Of a stretch of DNA of 64,000 nucleotides, positions 8,403 through 18,193 are shown piece by piece. Where the stretch lies: contig NZ_WOSV01000001.1 in assembly GCF_011516655.1 (NCBI RefSeq), positions 186,001 through 250,000 of the forward strand. Reading direction: 5' to 3'. The stretch comes from Acetobacter thailandicus (lineage in GTDB: Bacteria > Pseudomonadota > Alphaproteobacteria > Acetobacterales > Acetobacteraceae). The position numbers and the translations under genes were made by a program. The notes beneath the pieces were generated by a model that was not told where the DNA came from, made no database searches, and was given only the letters and a program-made list of their open reading frames with translations. Positions within the stretch are counted from its first letter, which is position 1. Every line of letters begins with the position of its first letter.

Positions 8403-9638
8403 TTATATATCTGTGCGCACCTCTGACTGACCGCTTCTTTTAAGCAGCAGCAGCGCAAAGAGAAAGACTGCTATACCACCGAGAGAGAGTAACGCCCCTC
8501 CCTGCCCCAGCGCACCATAACCAAAGTGCCTGGCCAGCAGGAAACTGCCCATTGAGGCACCAAGTGCATTCGCGATGTTAAAAGCGGAGTGGTTAAGCGA
8601 TGCGGCCAGTGTCTGGGCATCTCCTGCAAAATCCATCAGACGGGTCTGCAAAGCAGGTCCCAGCCCGTTCACAAACACCGCAATGGCCAGCATATCCACC
8701 AGCAAAGCAAACTGGTTATGCAACACAAACGGAAACATCACCATAGCCACGGCACTACCGGAAAGAGACAATAAAGCTGCAAAATTAATACTGCGGTCAG
8801 CCAGCCATGCCCCAAAATTTGTGCCGCTCAGCATAGCAACACCCCAGGCGACCATAAAGCCCATCACTTCCCACTCTGGCACGTGTGTCACCTCAACCAG
8901 AACCGTTGTCAGATAGGTGTAAATACCAAACATGCCTCCAAACCCGATCGCCGCTGTCAGCAGGGTCAGCATAACCTGCACATTACGCATCACGGCAATT
9001 TCACGCAGTGGAGAATTTTTCCGGTTTGGCCAGTCAGCAGGAATACAAAACCACACGCCGGCAAATATACATAAACCCAGCAGGCCTATTACCAGATATG
9101 AAACCCGCCAGCTGGCATGATTAGCCGTAAATGTTGCCAGCGGAGCCCCAATAAGCGTTGAAATCGCAATACCTGACAATACCTGCCCTACGGCCTGACC
9201 GCGCTTTTTACGCTCTGCCATAGAAGCGGCAACCAGAGCCGAAATACCAAAAATAGCACCATGAGGCAGACCGGTAACAAAACGTGCAGCCATGACAGCC
9301 GAAGGCGATGAAAGAGACACGCACAGAATGTTACCAAACGCAAACAGCAAGAACAGCAAAAGCAGCAGTTCCCTGCGCGACAGGCGCGCGCCAAGAATGG
9401 TGATCAGCGGAGCACCAATGACAACCCCTATTGCATAAGCCGTGATTGCATACCCGGCTGATGATGCAGAAAGTCTGAGGGATTCGGCAAATTCCGGCAG
9501 CATGCCCATAATGGCAAACTCACCTGTGCCGACAACAAAAGTGCCTGCCGTCAAAATCAGCATAGCCACTAATCTGCCATGAGGGGCCTCAACAGGAGGC
9601 ATAGCACTACTGATGGGCGGTATCGGTTCTGAGGACAT
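8403..9638 (-). CDS. MFS transporter, AraJ/YdhP-like exporter
   Basis: A 411-residue protein with twelve predicted membrane segments. The first helix motif TFVVGTGEFAIMGMLPEFAESL is diagnostic of the DHA1 drug/sugar-exporter branch that includes AraJ and YdhP, and the loop GARLSRRELLLL corresponds to the MFS motif between helices 2 and 3. It converges with mazG, stops lying only about 10 bp apart. The substrate is unknown; arabinose-like sugars or drugs are family options. Confidence 0.85.
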   Translation of the reverse strand: MSSEPIPPISSAMPPVEAPHGRLVAMLILTAGTFVVGTGEFAIMGMLPEFAESLRLSASSAGYAITAYAIGVVIGAPLITILGARLSRRELLLLLFLLFAFGNILCVSLSSPSAVMAARFVTGLPHGAIFGISALVAASMAERKKRGQAVGQVLSGIAISTLIGAPLATFTANHASWRVSYLVIGLLGLCIFAGVWFCIPADWPNRKNSPLREIAVMRNVQVMLTLLTAAIGFGGMFGIYTYLTTVLVEVTHVPEWEVMGFMVAWGVAMLSGTNFGAWLADRSINFAALLSLSGSAVAMVMFPFVLHNQFALLVDMLAIAVFVNGLGPALQTRLMDFAGDAQTLAASLNHSAFNIANALGASMGSFLLARHFGYGALGQGGALLSLGGIAVFLFALLLLKRSGQSEVRTDI

Positions 9639-9756
9639 AAACAGAGCTCTGATGACATAAAAAGAAGCGGCAGCTCAAAATATATTGCTACCCGCCACAA
9701 AGAAGGGCTGTGTGCCTATCATCTTTTTCGTCACCATTCGAGTCTGAGACGTAACG

Positions 9757-9790
9757 AAAAATGCCCGGCCACAACAGACCGGGCATTTTT
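9757..9790 (-). terminator. Rho-independent terminator of htpG
   Basis: A GC-rich hairpin with arms ATGCCCGG and CCGGGCAT around a 10-base loop, flanked by five As on one side and five Ts on the other. It lies about 30 bp after the htpG stop codon on the minus strand and could also act in the opposite direction. Confidence 0.85.
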
Positions 9791-9818
9791 ACAACATTTT
9801 TCCTGACAATTAAAAAAC

Positions 9819-11681
9819 TTAGACTGCTTTTTTAGCAAGATAACCCACCAGACGACGAGAAAAAGCATTCACGTCTTTAGGAGGTTCACCGTTCTGGATG
9901 CTTGCAACATCAAGCAAGATCAGTGCCAGCTCATCAACCGACTGACCCGCCTTAGCCATATCTGCCAGATGATGCACTACAGGATGTGCTGGATTCAGCT
10001 CAAGAATCGGTGTCACGCCGGGCATACTCTGATTGCTGCGCTGCATCAGTTTTTGCAGCTGCAGGTCAGGTCCTCCTTCAGGGGCTGTCAGCACCATCGC
10101 GCTGTCAACCAGACGGTTCGTCGCTCTGACATCTGAAACCGCTTCACCCAGAGATGCCTTGAGAGCCGGAATAAGGGCTTCCATTTCAGCTTTCTCAGCA
10201 TCACTCTCAGCTGATGCACCAAACTTCTCAAGGTCACTCTGCCCCTGCGCCACATTACGCAGCGTTTTTCCTTCATAAGAGGACAAACGATCAGGCCAGA
10301 ATGAATCTACAGCATCAGAAAGCAGCAGAACCTCAATACCACGCGCCTTGAAACCCTCGATCTGAGGTGAGGTCTCAAGAGAGGCTGCACTATCACCTGT
10401 CAGATAATAAATTGCTTCCTGCTCAGGCTTCATGCGACTGATATAGTCATCAAACGAGGTCAGCCCCTCAACAGCACTGGAACGGAAACGACACAGTGCT
10501 GCAACTTCATTACGATGCACCGGGTCATCCCACATGCCTTCTTTCAGAACCGGACCGAAGTTCTCCCAGAAAGAGGCATAAGACTCGCTGTCTTTCGCGC
10601 GGGTTTTCAGCTCAGACATAACTTTGCCTGTGACTGCTTTACGAATACGGACCAGAACAGGTGTTGCCTGCAGCATCTCACGTGAGACATTGAGAGGCAG
10701 GTCTTCTGTGTCAACCACACCCTGCACGAAGCGCAGCCAGGGCGGAAGAATCTCTGCTTCATCCGTAATAAACATACGGCGCACATGCAGTTTCACGCGG
10801 CTTTCGCGGGTCTGTTCTGCAAATTCAAAGGGGCGGCTGCCTGGCACAAACAACAATGCTGAAAATTCAATTGTACCTTCAGCACGCCAGTGCAGGGTGT
10901 CCCACGGTGTGTCGAAATTATGCGTTGTATGGCGGTAAAAATCGTTCAGCTGTTCCTCAGTAATCTCGCTGCGTGGCTTCAGCCACAGCGCGGTTCCTTC
11001 GTTCGCTGCTTCTTCTTTCCCTTCACGCATAATGGTCACAGGCCATGAAATGTGATCAGACCATTTTTTAATTATGCTCTGCAACCGCCATGGATCAAGA
11101 AACTCGTCCGCATCCTCTTTAATATGGAGCGTAATATCTGTGCCGGGCTTATCTCGCGTAGCAGGAGAGAGCGTATATGCGCCCTTACCTTCTGAGGTCC
11201 AGCGCCATGCCTCGTCAGAGCCGGCACGGCGTGACACAACATCAACCTTATCTGCCACCATAAAGGCTGCATAAAAGCCAACACCAAACTGACCAATCAG
11301 ACTTGGGCGATCTTCTGGTTTTGCATTAGACAACTGGGCACCAAAAGCGCGTGTGCCAGAACGGGCAATAGTGCCAAGGTTGGCAACCAGCTCGTCGCGG
11401 GTCATACCGGTGCCATCATCGCTGATAGTCAGCGAGCGGGCCTCTTTCTCAGGGTTAATGCGAATACCTGCGCCGTCTGGCAGGGAAAGAGCACCATCTG
11501 TCAGAGCTTCAAAGCGACGCCGGTCAGTGGCATCAGCCGCGTTAGCGACCAGTTCGCGCAGAAAAATCTCACGCTCTGAATAAAGTGAGTGAACAACGAG
11601 GTCGAGCAGGCGCCCTACTTCTGCGCTAAATTCCCGTGTTTCGGTTCCTGCTGCGCTGCTGGCTGCATCTGTCATAATCAT
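9819..11681 (-). CDS. htpG: Molecular chaperone HtpG (Hsp90)
   Basis: Cytosolic ATP-dependent chaperone, 620 residues from the chosen start, typical for bacterial HtpG. The N-terminal GHKL ATPase is clear: [18 protein letters not shown], then [13 protein letters not shown], then the [15 protein letters not shown] lid/motif III, followed by middle and C-terminal dimerisation domains. The open frame extends further upstream, but a GGAG precedes ATGs at 11681 and 11675 and homology begins with [12 protein letters not shown]. The added upstream residues are basic and unlike the family. A clear terminator follows the gene. Confidence 0.96.
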   Translation of the reverse strand: MIMTDAASSAAGTETREFSAEVGRLLDLVVHSLYSEREIFLRELVANAADATDRRRFEALTDGALSLPDGAGIRINPEKEARSLTISDDGTGMTRDELVANLGTIARSGTRAFGAQLSNAKPEDRPSLIGQFGVGFYAAFMVADKVDVVSRRAGSDEAWRWTSEGKGAYTLSPATRDKPGTDITLHIKEDADEFLDPWRLQSIIKKWSDHISWPVTIMREGKEEAANEGTALWLKPRSEITEEQLNDFYRHTTHNFDTPWDTLHWRAEGTIEFSALLFVPGSRPFEFAEQTRESRVKLHVRRMFITDEAEILPPWLRFVQGVVDTEDLPLNVSREMLQATPVLVRIRKAVTGKVMSELKTRAKDSESYASFWENFGPVLKEGMWDDPVHRNEVAALCRFRSSAVEGLTSFDDYISRMKPEQEAIYYLTGDSAASLETSPQIEGFKARGIEVLLLSDAVDSFWPDRLSSYEGKTLRNVAQGQSDLEKFGASAESDAEKAEMEALIPALKASLGEAVSDVRATNRLVDSAMVLTAPEGGPDLQLQKLMQRSNQSMPGVTPILELNPAHPVVHHLADMAKAGQSVDELALILLDVASIQNGEPPKDVNAFSRRLVGYLAKKAV

Positions 11682-11926
11682 AGATCTCCGCGTTTTGCGT
11701 CCTGTATGCATCACAAGCACAAAAGCCCCTGCCCGCAGGCCAGAAGCTTTCACCTTCTGCATCACAGGCAGAGATGAGGAGAGAAAAGAGAGTTTTCAAT
11801 ATGCCTGTTTCATGTTTCTCTGACTTTATTCTCTTTTAGCCTGCTCTGCCTTTATATGAGGCCAGCCAGGGCAAAGAGTAGCACGCAAAAACAGAGTAGA
11901 TCAGCCCACACATTAAAGGCCCGAAC

Positions 11927-12805
11927 ATGCTGCAACATCTCAAAGCTCTGGTGCACAAATGGTTTCGAAAGGCGACGGGCCGTAATCCTTCTGCCGCAGG
12001 CAACCCTCCACTGGCCGTTTTTACAATGGCTTATAATGAGCATGATATGCTGCCCCTGTGGGCACAACATTACATCCGTCAGGTCGGGGCAGGACACGTC
12101 TATATTCTTGACCACGGAAGCGATCATTTACCGCCTCTGCCCGGATGCAGTGTTATAACACTCAAACGGGATGAACTGGATGAAATTGAACGCACAAAAA
12201 TCGTTGAAAATTTTCAGCAAAAACTTCTTCAAAACTATCGCTTTGTCCTGTTCACTGACTGCGACGAATTTCTGATTGCCCGGCCTCAACAGTACCTCTC
12301 TTTGCGCGATTATGCACAAAACTGCCCTTACAAAACGGTACAGTGCGTTGGTGTTGATATTATACAACAGGAGGCGGATATGCCACCTGTCCGGTGGCAT
12401 CAGCCAGTCCTGCACCAGCGCCCTTATGGCGCCATACGCCCGTGGTCATGTAAGCCCTTACTGTCATCTGTACCTTTATCCTGGCAACCAGGTTTTCACA
12501 CATGCGATCAGCCTGCGACACTCGACACCTGTCTTTGGATGATACATTTAAAATATGCTGATCAAAAAAGAACATTGCAGAGATTATCTCTGACACGATC
12601 TCTGCAATGGAGCCAGCAGGCAATCCGACTCAGGCACGGAGACTCTCACCGCATCAGCGATGAGCAACTTATTGATTTTTTCAATATTTTTCAAAAAAAT
12701 AAATCTGAAAAAAACCTGGATAAACTTGACCTCAGAAATATTATACAGTCCGGCCAGGAAAGCAGCCTTTACCGCATTCCCCATGAATTTATAAATTCAC
12801 TATAA
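11927..12805 (+). CDS. Glycosyltransferase family 2-like protein
   Basis: A 292-residue protein. After a short basic lead it has LAVFTMAYNEHDMLPLWAQHY, the nucleotide-binding opening strand of the GT-A fold, and D111-C-D113 in LFTDCDEFLI, a DxD-like metal/nucleotide-sugar motif. It resembles the group of bacterial GT2/GT92-like proteins annotated as 'glycosyl transferase family 2'. The C-terminus is rich in lysine, asparagine and isoleucine and more AT-rich than its neighbours. No polysaccharide cluster is adjacent, so the acceptor is unknown. Confidence 0.75.
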   Translation: MLQHLKALVHKWFRKATGRNPSAAGNPPLAVFTMAYNEHDMLPLWAQHYIRQVGAGHVYILDHGSDHLPPLPGCSVITLKRDELDEIERTKIVENFQQKLLQNYRFVLFTDCDEFLIARPQQYLSLRDYAQNCPYKTVQCVGVDIIQQEADMPPVRWHQPVLHQRPYGAIRPWSCKPLLSSVPLSWQPGFHTCDQPATLDTCLWMIHLKYADQKRTLQRLSLTRSLQWSQQAIRLRHGDSHRISDEQLIDFFNIFQKNKSEKNLDKLDLRNIIQSGQESSLYRIPHEFINSL

Positions 12806-12808
12806 AAA

Positions 12809-13726
12809 TTATCCGATATTATCTATCTTTTTTGCTACTTTATATACCGTCTCTCTCAGCCAGCTATGCACGGGGTCATTATCCCGTCGGGGGTGCCACG
12901 CCTGAAACGCATCAACATAGGGCAGCGCAAAAGGATAATCAAAAGTCGCCAGTCCCGTTTCTGCTACCGGGACATGATTAATAACCATATCGGGTAGTGT
13001 TACAATCAGATCAGTATAACGGATGCTATCAACCATCGCTTTGTAATTTGGCACAACAAGAACAATGCGTCGCATTAAGCCATATTGCTCCTGCAATATT
13101 TTATCTATCGGGCCGCGGGCACGCCCTCTGCGCGACACACTGATATGATCATAATGTGTCAGGCTTTCAGGTGTAATGCCTTCCTTAAAAATGGGATGAT
13201 CCTTACGCACAAGCGCCTTCATCATATTATGAAAAAGTGTCTGACGTCTTATCTCTGATTTGAGCATATCTGTAGCTCCGATATAGAGATCTACAGAATC
13301 CTTACGCAAGGCAAGGTCGGCCTCATCATCAAATTCAGGAGCAAAAACCAGCTCGCAGTTCGGGCAGTCACGCCGCAGGGCTTCAAGCAAAGGCAGCGCC
13401 AGGACAGAAATCACCACATCATTCGCCCGAATAACAAATTTAGGCGACATAAGATGAAGGTTATCAAGCACACGGGTTTCAACCAGTGTATCTGCAGCTC
13501 TTACAACCTCCTGCACCCGGTTTAAAATACCCAGAGCAAAGGCGGAGGCAATCAGATGGCGTCCGCAGGGCACCAGAAGGGGATCACCGAACACAACACG
13601 CAACTTAGCCAGGTGACGGCTCATAGCCGGTTCACTGACGTTCATACGCTGCGCTGCCACAGAAACACTCTGTTCTTCTATCAGAACCTGAAGGAAGCGC
13701 AGCAAATCAAGATCATATCCTCGCAT
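12809..13726 (-). CDS. LysR-family transcriptional regulator
   Basis: A 305-residue LysR regulator. The N-terminal winged HTH is plain (LRFLQVLIEEQSVSVAAQRM, then VSEPAMSRHLAKLR), followed by a type-2 periplasmic-binding-like effector domain. It is divergent from the efflux operon starting at 13881 and probably regulates it; a T-N11-A palindrome lies in the shared gap. The effector is unknown. Confidence 0.9.
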   Translation of the reverse strand: MRGYDLDLLRFLQVLIEEQSVSVAAQRMNVSEPAMSRHLAKLRVVFGDPLLVPCGRHLIASAFALGILNRVQEVVRAADTLVETRVLDNLHLMSPKFVIRANDVVISVLALPLLEALRRDCPNCELVFAPEFDDEADLALRKDSVDLYIGATDMLKSEIRRQTLFHNMMKALVRKDHPIFKEGITPESLTHYDHISVSRRGRARGPIDKILQEQYGLMRRIVLVVPNYKAMVDSIRYTDLIVTLPDMVINHVPVAETGLATFDYPFALPYVDAFQAWHPRRDNDPVHSWLRETVYKVAKKIDNIG

Positions 13727-13771
13727 GCCGGCACCTTATCATTACACCTAACGAAAATGAAATTTATAATC

Positions 13772-13788
13772 ATTCCGGAAAGTGGAAT
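13772..13788. promoter_or_regulatory. Candidate LysR box between regulator and efflux operon
   Basis: ATTCC-N7-GGAAT forms an interrupted palindrome whose inner T and A are 11 bases apart, the T-N11-A form that LysR proteins prefer. It lies about 45 bp upstream of the regulator start and about 95 bp upstream of the MFS start. Confidence 0.5.
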
Positions 13789-13880
13789 CCTGAAATAATC
13801 AGAATGAGGGTTTTCTTCATTTAAGTTCCAGTGATTATTCCACCATCTCTCTTCAGACCACCGGAAGCCGGAAAATCACT

Positions 13881-15530
13881 ATGGACGCAGCTACAACACA
13901 TATCAGTCCTGCCCCTGAGGCTGCTGCGCCTGTTATCCATGCGGCCCCTCCTGTGCCCTCCTACATCCCGCCTTTTGGGCTGCGTACTGTTATCGGGTGC
14001 CTGGGGGTACTGATGGCAGTACATATCGTAGGGTTTAACGAACACGTCACACAAATCGGCCTGGCAGATATCAGGGGAGCCATGCACATAGGCCACGACG
14101 AGGGCACATGGTTTATCACTATATACGAAGCCTTTAATATTGCCTCTATGGCCTTCACCCCATGGTTTTATGCAACTTTTTCTATTTATCGTTTTGCCAT
14201 TTTCATGACGGCGATTGCCGCTTTACTGGGCATCCCGGCCCCGTTTATGCCTGATGTCACCTCGCTGTGCGTGCTGCGTGCTTTTCAGGGGCTGGCATCA
14301 GGTTGTCTGCCCCCCATTCTCATGACGGTCATGCTCAAATACCTGCCACCTCAGATCAGAGTATTCGGCATTGGTGGCTATGCCATGAGCGCAACATTTG
14401 GCCCCAACCTGGGTCTGCCTCTTGAGGCATTCTGGTTTGAGCATGTTGGCTGGCACTGGCTGTACTGGGAGGTTATTCCTATGTCTGCCGTCGCTGTTGC
14501 AATGATGGCTTATGGCCTGCCCCGTGACCCTGTGCATCTGGAACGCTTTGAAAAATTCAACTGGCTTGGTGTGTTAACCGGCCTGCCTTCCATCTGTGCG
14601 CTGGTCACAGTGTTGTATCAGGGTGATCGGCTTGACTGGTTTCGTTCCCCGCTGATTATCAACCTGACATTCTGGGGTATGGCTGCTTTTATTGTTTTCG
14701 TTATTAACGAAGCCTATCACCCCAGCCCTTTCTTTAAGGTGCAGTACTGGAAATCCCGCAATATTCAGTCTGCTCTGCTGTCGCTGATCGGTATCCTTGC
14801 TATTTGTAGTCTCCTCTCAGAAATACCGGCGACATACCTTGAAGAAATAAGAGGCTACAGACCTATTCAGACTGCCCCGATTTCTCTGGTTGTGGCTCTG
14901 CCACAGCTGATTATGCTGCCTCTGATTGCCGCCATCTGCAACAGTCGCAAAGTAGACTGCCGCTATATTCTGGCAGGCGGCATGCTGTGCTTAGCCGCAG
15001 CATCATGGCTGGGTACCTGGCTGACACCTGACTGGGTGCGTGACAATTTCTACATTATCCAGATCCTGCAGGTCTTTGGTCAGCCTATGACTGTCATCGC
15101 TACACTGATGCTGGCAGCACTAACCCTGGGGCCGGCAGATGGTCCTTACATTTCGGGTATGGTGAACATGCTTAAAGGGCTGGCTAATGCCGTGGCTTTT
15201 GCCATTTTCTCAGTCATGACACGTCGTCGCGAGCAATATCACTCTGCCATGCTGCTCGACCATCACGGGAATAATGGCCTGGCTTTGCAGGGTATGGGCA
15301 ACCCGATTGGTCAGCAGCTTTCAAATACATCGCCCGATGCAGGGCATGTCACCCACAATACACTGGAGGTTTTTCATACCTTCATCCACGAGCAGGCACT
15401 CGTGCTCGGACTGGCAGATATTTACTATGTCCTTATCTGGGTCTGCCTGTTCTTTGCTGCGCTTAATCTCATCCTGCCGCGCCGCATTTACCCGCCCAGC
15501 GCCCCTGCTGCGACGGCCCCTGCACACTAA
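13881..15530 (+). CDS. DHA2-family MFS efflux transporter (EmrB-like)
   Basis: A 549-residue inner-membrane protein with about fourteen hydrophobic segments, as expected for the DHA2 drug:proton antiporters. After a proline-rich N-terminus it shows IRGAMHIGHDEGTWFITIYEAFNIASM and LRAFQGLASGCLPPILMT, typical of the EmrB group. It is the first gene of an operon with the membrane fusion protein (15549) and the outer membrane factor (16612), making a tripartite exporter. GGAAAA lies upstream of the ATG. Control by the divergent LysR regulator is likely. The exported compound is unknown. Confidence 0.9.
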   Translation: MDAATTHISPAPEAAAPVIHAAPPVPSYIPPFGLRTVIGCLGVLMAVHIVGFNEHVTQIGLADIRGAMHIGHDEGTWFITIYEAFNIASMAFTPWFYATFSIYRFAIFMTAIAALLGIPAPFMPDVTSLCVLRAFQGLASGCLPPILMTVMLKYLPPQIRVFGIGGYAMSATFGPNLGLPLEAFWFEHVGWHWLYWEVIPMSAVAVAMMAYGLPRDPVHLERFEKFNWLGVLTGLPSICALVTVLYQGDRLDWFRSPLIINLTFWGMAAFIVFVINEAYHPSPFFKVQYWKSRNIQSALLSLIGILAICSLLSEIPATYLEEIRGYRPIQTAPISLVVALPQLIMLPLIAAICNSRKVDCRYILAGGMLCLAAASWLGTWLTPDWVRDNFYIIQILQVFGQPMTVIATLMLAALTLGPADGPYISGMVNMLKGLANAVAFAIFSVMTRRREQYHSAMLLDHHGNNGLALQGMGNPIGQQLSNTSPDAGHVTHNTLEVFHTFIHEQALVLGLADIYYVLIWVCLFFAALNLILPRRIYPPSAPAATAPAH

Positions 15531-15548
15531 CTTTTGCGGAACAGACAC

Positions 15549-16625
15549 ATGCTTTATAAAAAACCTCTGCTTTATGCTGGTGGTGCGGCAATCGTGCTCA
15601 CTGCCGCCGCCTGGGGCGGTGCCCGCCTGGTAACGGGCAATGGCGTTGACCAGTATACAAATGATGCCTACATCACTGCCGATTTTACGGCCGTTGCCCC
15701 TAAAGTCGCAGGGCGTATTGACCGCGTTCTGGCTGAAGACAACGAAGCCGTTAAAGTTGGCCAGGAACTCGCTCATATTGAAGATGATGACTACCGGGCA
15801 GCTCTTGAGGCAGCGCAGGGCCGCCTGAAAGCCGCTCAGGGTTCTGTTGATAACCTTAACGCTGAGCTGACACAGCAGGATTCTATCATCGCTCAGGCAA
15901 AAGCTGCCGTTCAGGCTGATGAAGCGACTTTGCTGTTTACACGCCAGAATATGACACGGTACCGCACCCTTTCATCAGGTGGTGCAGGTACAACTGAGCA
16001 AAAACAGGCTGCTGAAGCCCATGAAAAAGAAGCTGAAGCCACCCTGCTGCGCGACCAGGCTGCCACGACCAGTGCTATCAGCCAGATTGACGTTTTAAAA
16101 GCACGCCGCACACAGGCTGAGGGGGAGCTGCTTCAGGCGCAGGGAGACGCGCATCAGGCTGAGCTGAATCTGTCCTACTGCACCATCCCGGCTCCTGTTT
16201 CAGGCATTGTGGGTGAGCGTGGCGTACGTGTAGGGGCATATGTGCACCCGGGCACTGCAATTCTTGCCATTGTACCCACAGATAAAGCCTATGTTCTGGC
16301 AGATTTTCAGGAAACACAGCTTACTCACGTGCAAACGGGGCAAAGTGCAACAATATGGGTTGATACCTTCCCTGGCCATCCGCTCAAGGCACATGTTGAC
16401 TCCCTTGCCCCGGCAACCGGCGTCGCCTTCGCGCCTATTCAGCCCGACAACGCCACCGGCAACTTTACAAAAGTTGTGCAGCGTATTCCGGTAAAGCTGA
16501 CATTTGACGATGGCCAGCCCCTCGCCTCCAAAGTGCGCGTAGGTATGTCAGTCGAAGTCAGCATTGATACTGCTTCCACCCCTTCAGGTCCTCATGCCGG
16601 TGATGCTCGCTATGTCTGGCACTGA
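15549..16625 (+). CDS. HlyD/EmrA-type membrane fusion protein
   Basis: A 358-residue periplasmic adaptor anchored by one N-terminal membrane segment (LLYAGGAAIVLTAAAWGGARL). It has YTNDAYITADFTAVAPKVAGRI (lipoyl half), a long alpha-helical hairpin about residues 75-195 rich in Ala and Gln, the second lipoyl half ending in APVSGIVGERGVRVGAYV, and a beta-barrel. I start it at the ATG at 15549 with GGAAC upstream; a TTG 15 bases earlier is possible. It lies 18 bp after the MFS gene and overlaps the next gene, so translation is probably coupled. Confidence 0.92.
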   Translation: MLYKKPLLYAGGAAIVLTAAAWGGARLVTGNGVDQYTNDAYITADFTAVAPKVAGRIDRVLAEDNEAVKVGQELAHIEDDDYRAALEAAQGRLKAAQGSVDNLNAELTQQDSIIAQAKAAVQADEATLLFTRQNMTRYRTLSSGGAGTTEQKQAAEAHEKEAEATLLRDQAATTSAISQIDVLKARRTQAEGELLQAQGDAHQAELNLSYCTIPAPVSGIVGERGVRVGAYVHPGTAILAIVPTDKAYVLADFQETQLTHVQTGQSATIWVDTFPGHPLKAHVDSLAPATGVAFAPIQPDNATGNFTKVVQRIPVKLTFDDGQPLASKVRVGMSVEVSIDTASTPSGPHAGDARYVWH

Positions 16626-18174
16626 TTTTTCTCATGCACAGCGCAGTGTGCGTCTGCCACTGCGTTATGCCCTGGCCTCTGTCTGTCTGGCAGCTTTAAG
16701 CGCCTGCACAGTTGGCCCTGACTATCACAAAACAGCTATTAAAACGACGAACGCATGGCACCAGAGTGTTACTCCGCAAAACAGCCATCCCGTCACAGCA
16801 TCTGCTGACCCGCAATGGTGGAAAGAGTTTAACGACCCTACCCTGACAGCACTGGAGCAGGAGGTTGCCAGCGCTAACCTTGACCTGCAGGTTGCGTCTC
16901 TGCGACTGCAGCAGAGTGAAGCTGAACGCAAAATTGCGAGTGCGGCACAAATGCCCCATCTCGGTGCAAATGCGTCTTATGCCCGTGAGCGCGCCAGTAG
17001 CAATGGTATTCTTGGTCTGCTGGGAAAAATGGAGCAATCCACTCCTGGTGACATCGCCAGCGGAGCCCAGGGCTTTGGCCCCGCAGCACTGCCCGGCAGC
17101 GTTGGCAACCCCTCATTCAATCTGCCGCAATATGGTATGAATGCCTCGTGGGAAGTCGATCTGTGGGGACATGTACGCCGACAGGTCGAGGCAGCAACAG
17201 CAGCCCTGCACGCAAGCGAAGATATGCGGCGTGACGTGATCGTCTCGCTGATGGCGGAAACGGCACAAAATTACATAGACCTGCGCGGCGTACAGGCGCA
17301 GATGGCTATTCTTGACCATAATATCAATATTGCCCGCAACAGCGTGAAACTCACGAACATGCGGTTTGCACAGGGTGCTGCAACCAGGCTGGATGTCGCA
17401 GATTCAACCGGGCAGCTCCGTGGATTTGAAGCCCGGCGTGCTCCGCTTGAACGCCTGCAGGTGCATCTGCTCAACGCACTAAGCTTTCTGGTCGCACGCG
17501 AACCAGGCACTCTGAACGAACGCCTTGGCAAAGCCGGGCCAATTCCGCCTGTTCCTGCAAACCTGCCTGTGGGCCTCCCCTCTCAGCTGGCAGAAAGACG
17601 CCCTGACATTCGTATGGCAGAAGAACGCCTGCATGTTGCTACCGCCAGCGTTGGCGTAGCCGTCGCTGACTTCTTCCCCCGCATCACGCTGTCAGGCAGC
17701 CTTGATATACAGGCTCTGCAATTTAGCGGCCTGGGGTCATGGGCTTCACGTCAGTATGGGTTTGGGCCAACGGCAACTTTCCCGATTTTTGAGGGTGGAC
17801 GCCTGCTGGGTCAGTACAGACTACGTAAAGCACAGCAAAGAGAAGCTGCTATTATGCTGCACCGCACCGTGCTGAAAGCATGGGAAGAAGTGGATAATGC
17901 CATGGCTGACCTTGCCACAGCGCAGTCTGAACGGGACAGGCTACGCGAAGCAGTAGCCCAGAACGAAATTGCCGTTGAAACAGCTCAGGCACAGTATAAA
18001 GCTGGTTCTTCAGACTTTCTGTCTGTGCTGACGGTGCAAAATCAGCTTCTGGCCTCACAGGCCCGCTTTGTTGAAGCCACCACCGAAATTTCACGCTCAG
18101 TCACCCGGCTCTACCGTACCCTTGGCGGTGGATGGGAAAATGCTTTTCCTGTCACCCGGTCTTCACACAGCTAG
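16612..18174 (+). CDS. NodT-family outer membrane factor lipoprotein
   Basis: TolC-like outer membrane channel of the tripartite exporter, about 520 residues. A lipobox LSAC follows a hydrophobic signal segment, then CTVGPDYHKT, typical of NodT/OprM proteins, and two repeats of the long-helix OEP domain follow. Late motifs include LAERRPDIRMAEERL and FPIFEGGRLLGQYRLRKAQ. The frame is open from 16564; ATGs at 16594 and 16612 are both usable and both overlap the fusion-protein gene. I favour 16612 for signal-peptide length, but this is uncertain. Confidence 0.9.
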   Translation: MSGTDFSHAQRSVRLPLRYALASVCLAALSACTVGPDYHKTAIKTTNAWHQSVTPQNSHPVTASADPQWWKEFNDPTLTALEQEVASANLDLQVASLRLQQSEAERKIASAAQMPHLGANASYARERASSNGILGLLGKMEQSTPGDIASGAQGFGPAALPGSVGNPSFNLPQYGMNASWEVDLWGHVRRQVEAATAALHASEDMRRDVIVSLMAETAQNYIDLRGVQAQMAILDHNINIARNSVKLTNMRFAQGAATRLDVADSTGQLRGFEARRAPLERLQVHLLNALSFLVAREPGTLNERLGKAGPIPPVPANLPVGLPSQLAERRPDIRMAEERLHVATASVGVAVADFFPRITLSGSLDIQALQFSGLGSWASRQYGFGPTATFPIFEGGRLLGQYRLRKAQQREAAIMLHRTVLKAWEEVDNAMADLATAQSERDRLREAVAQNEIAVETAQAQYKAGSSDFLSVLTVQNQLLASQARFVEATTEISRSVTRLYRTLGGGWENAFPVTRSSHS

Positions 18175-18193
18175 GTAAAAAGGATCATACCTC

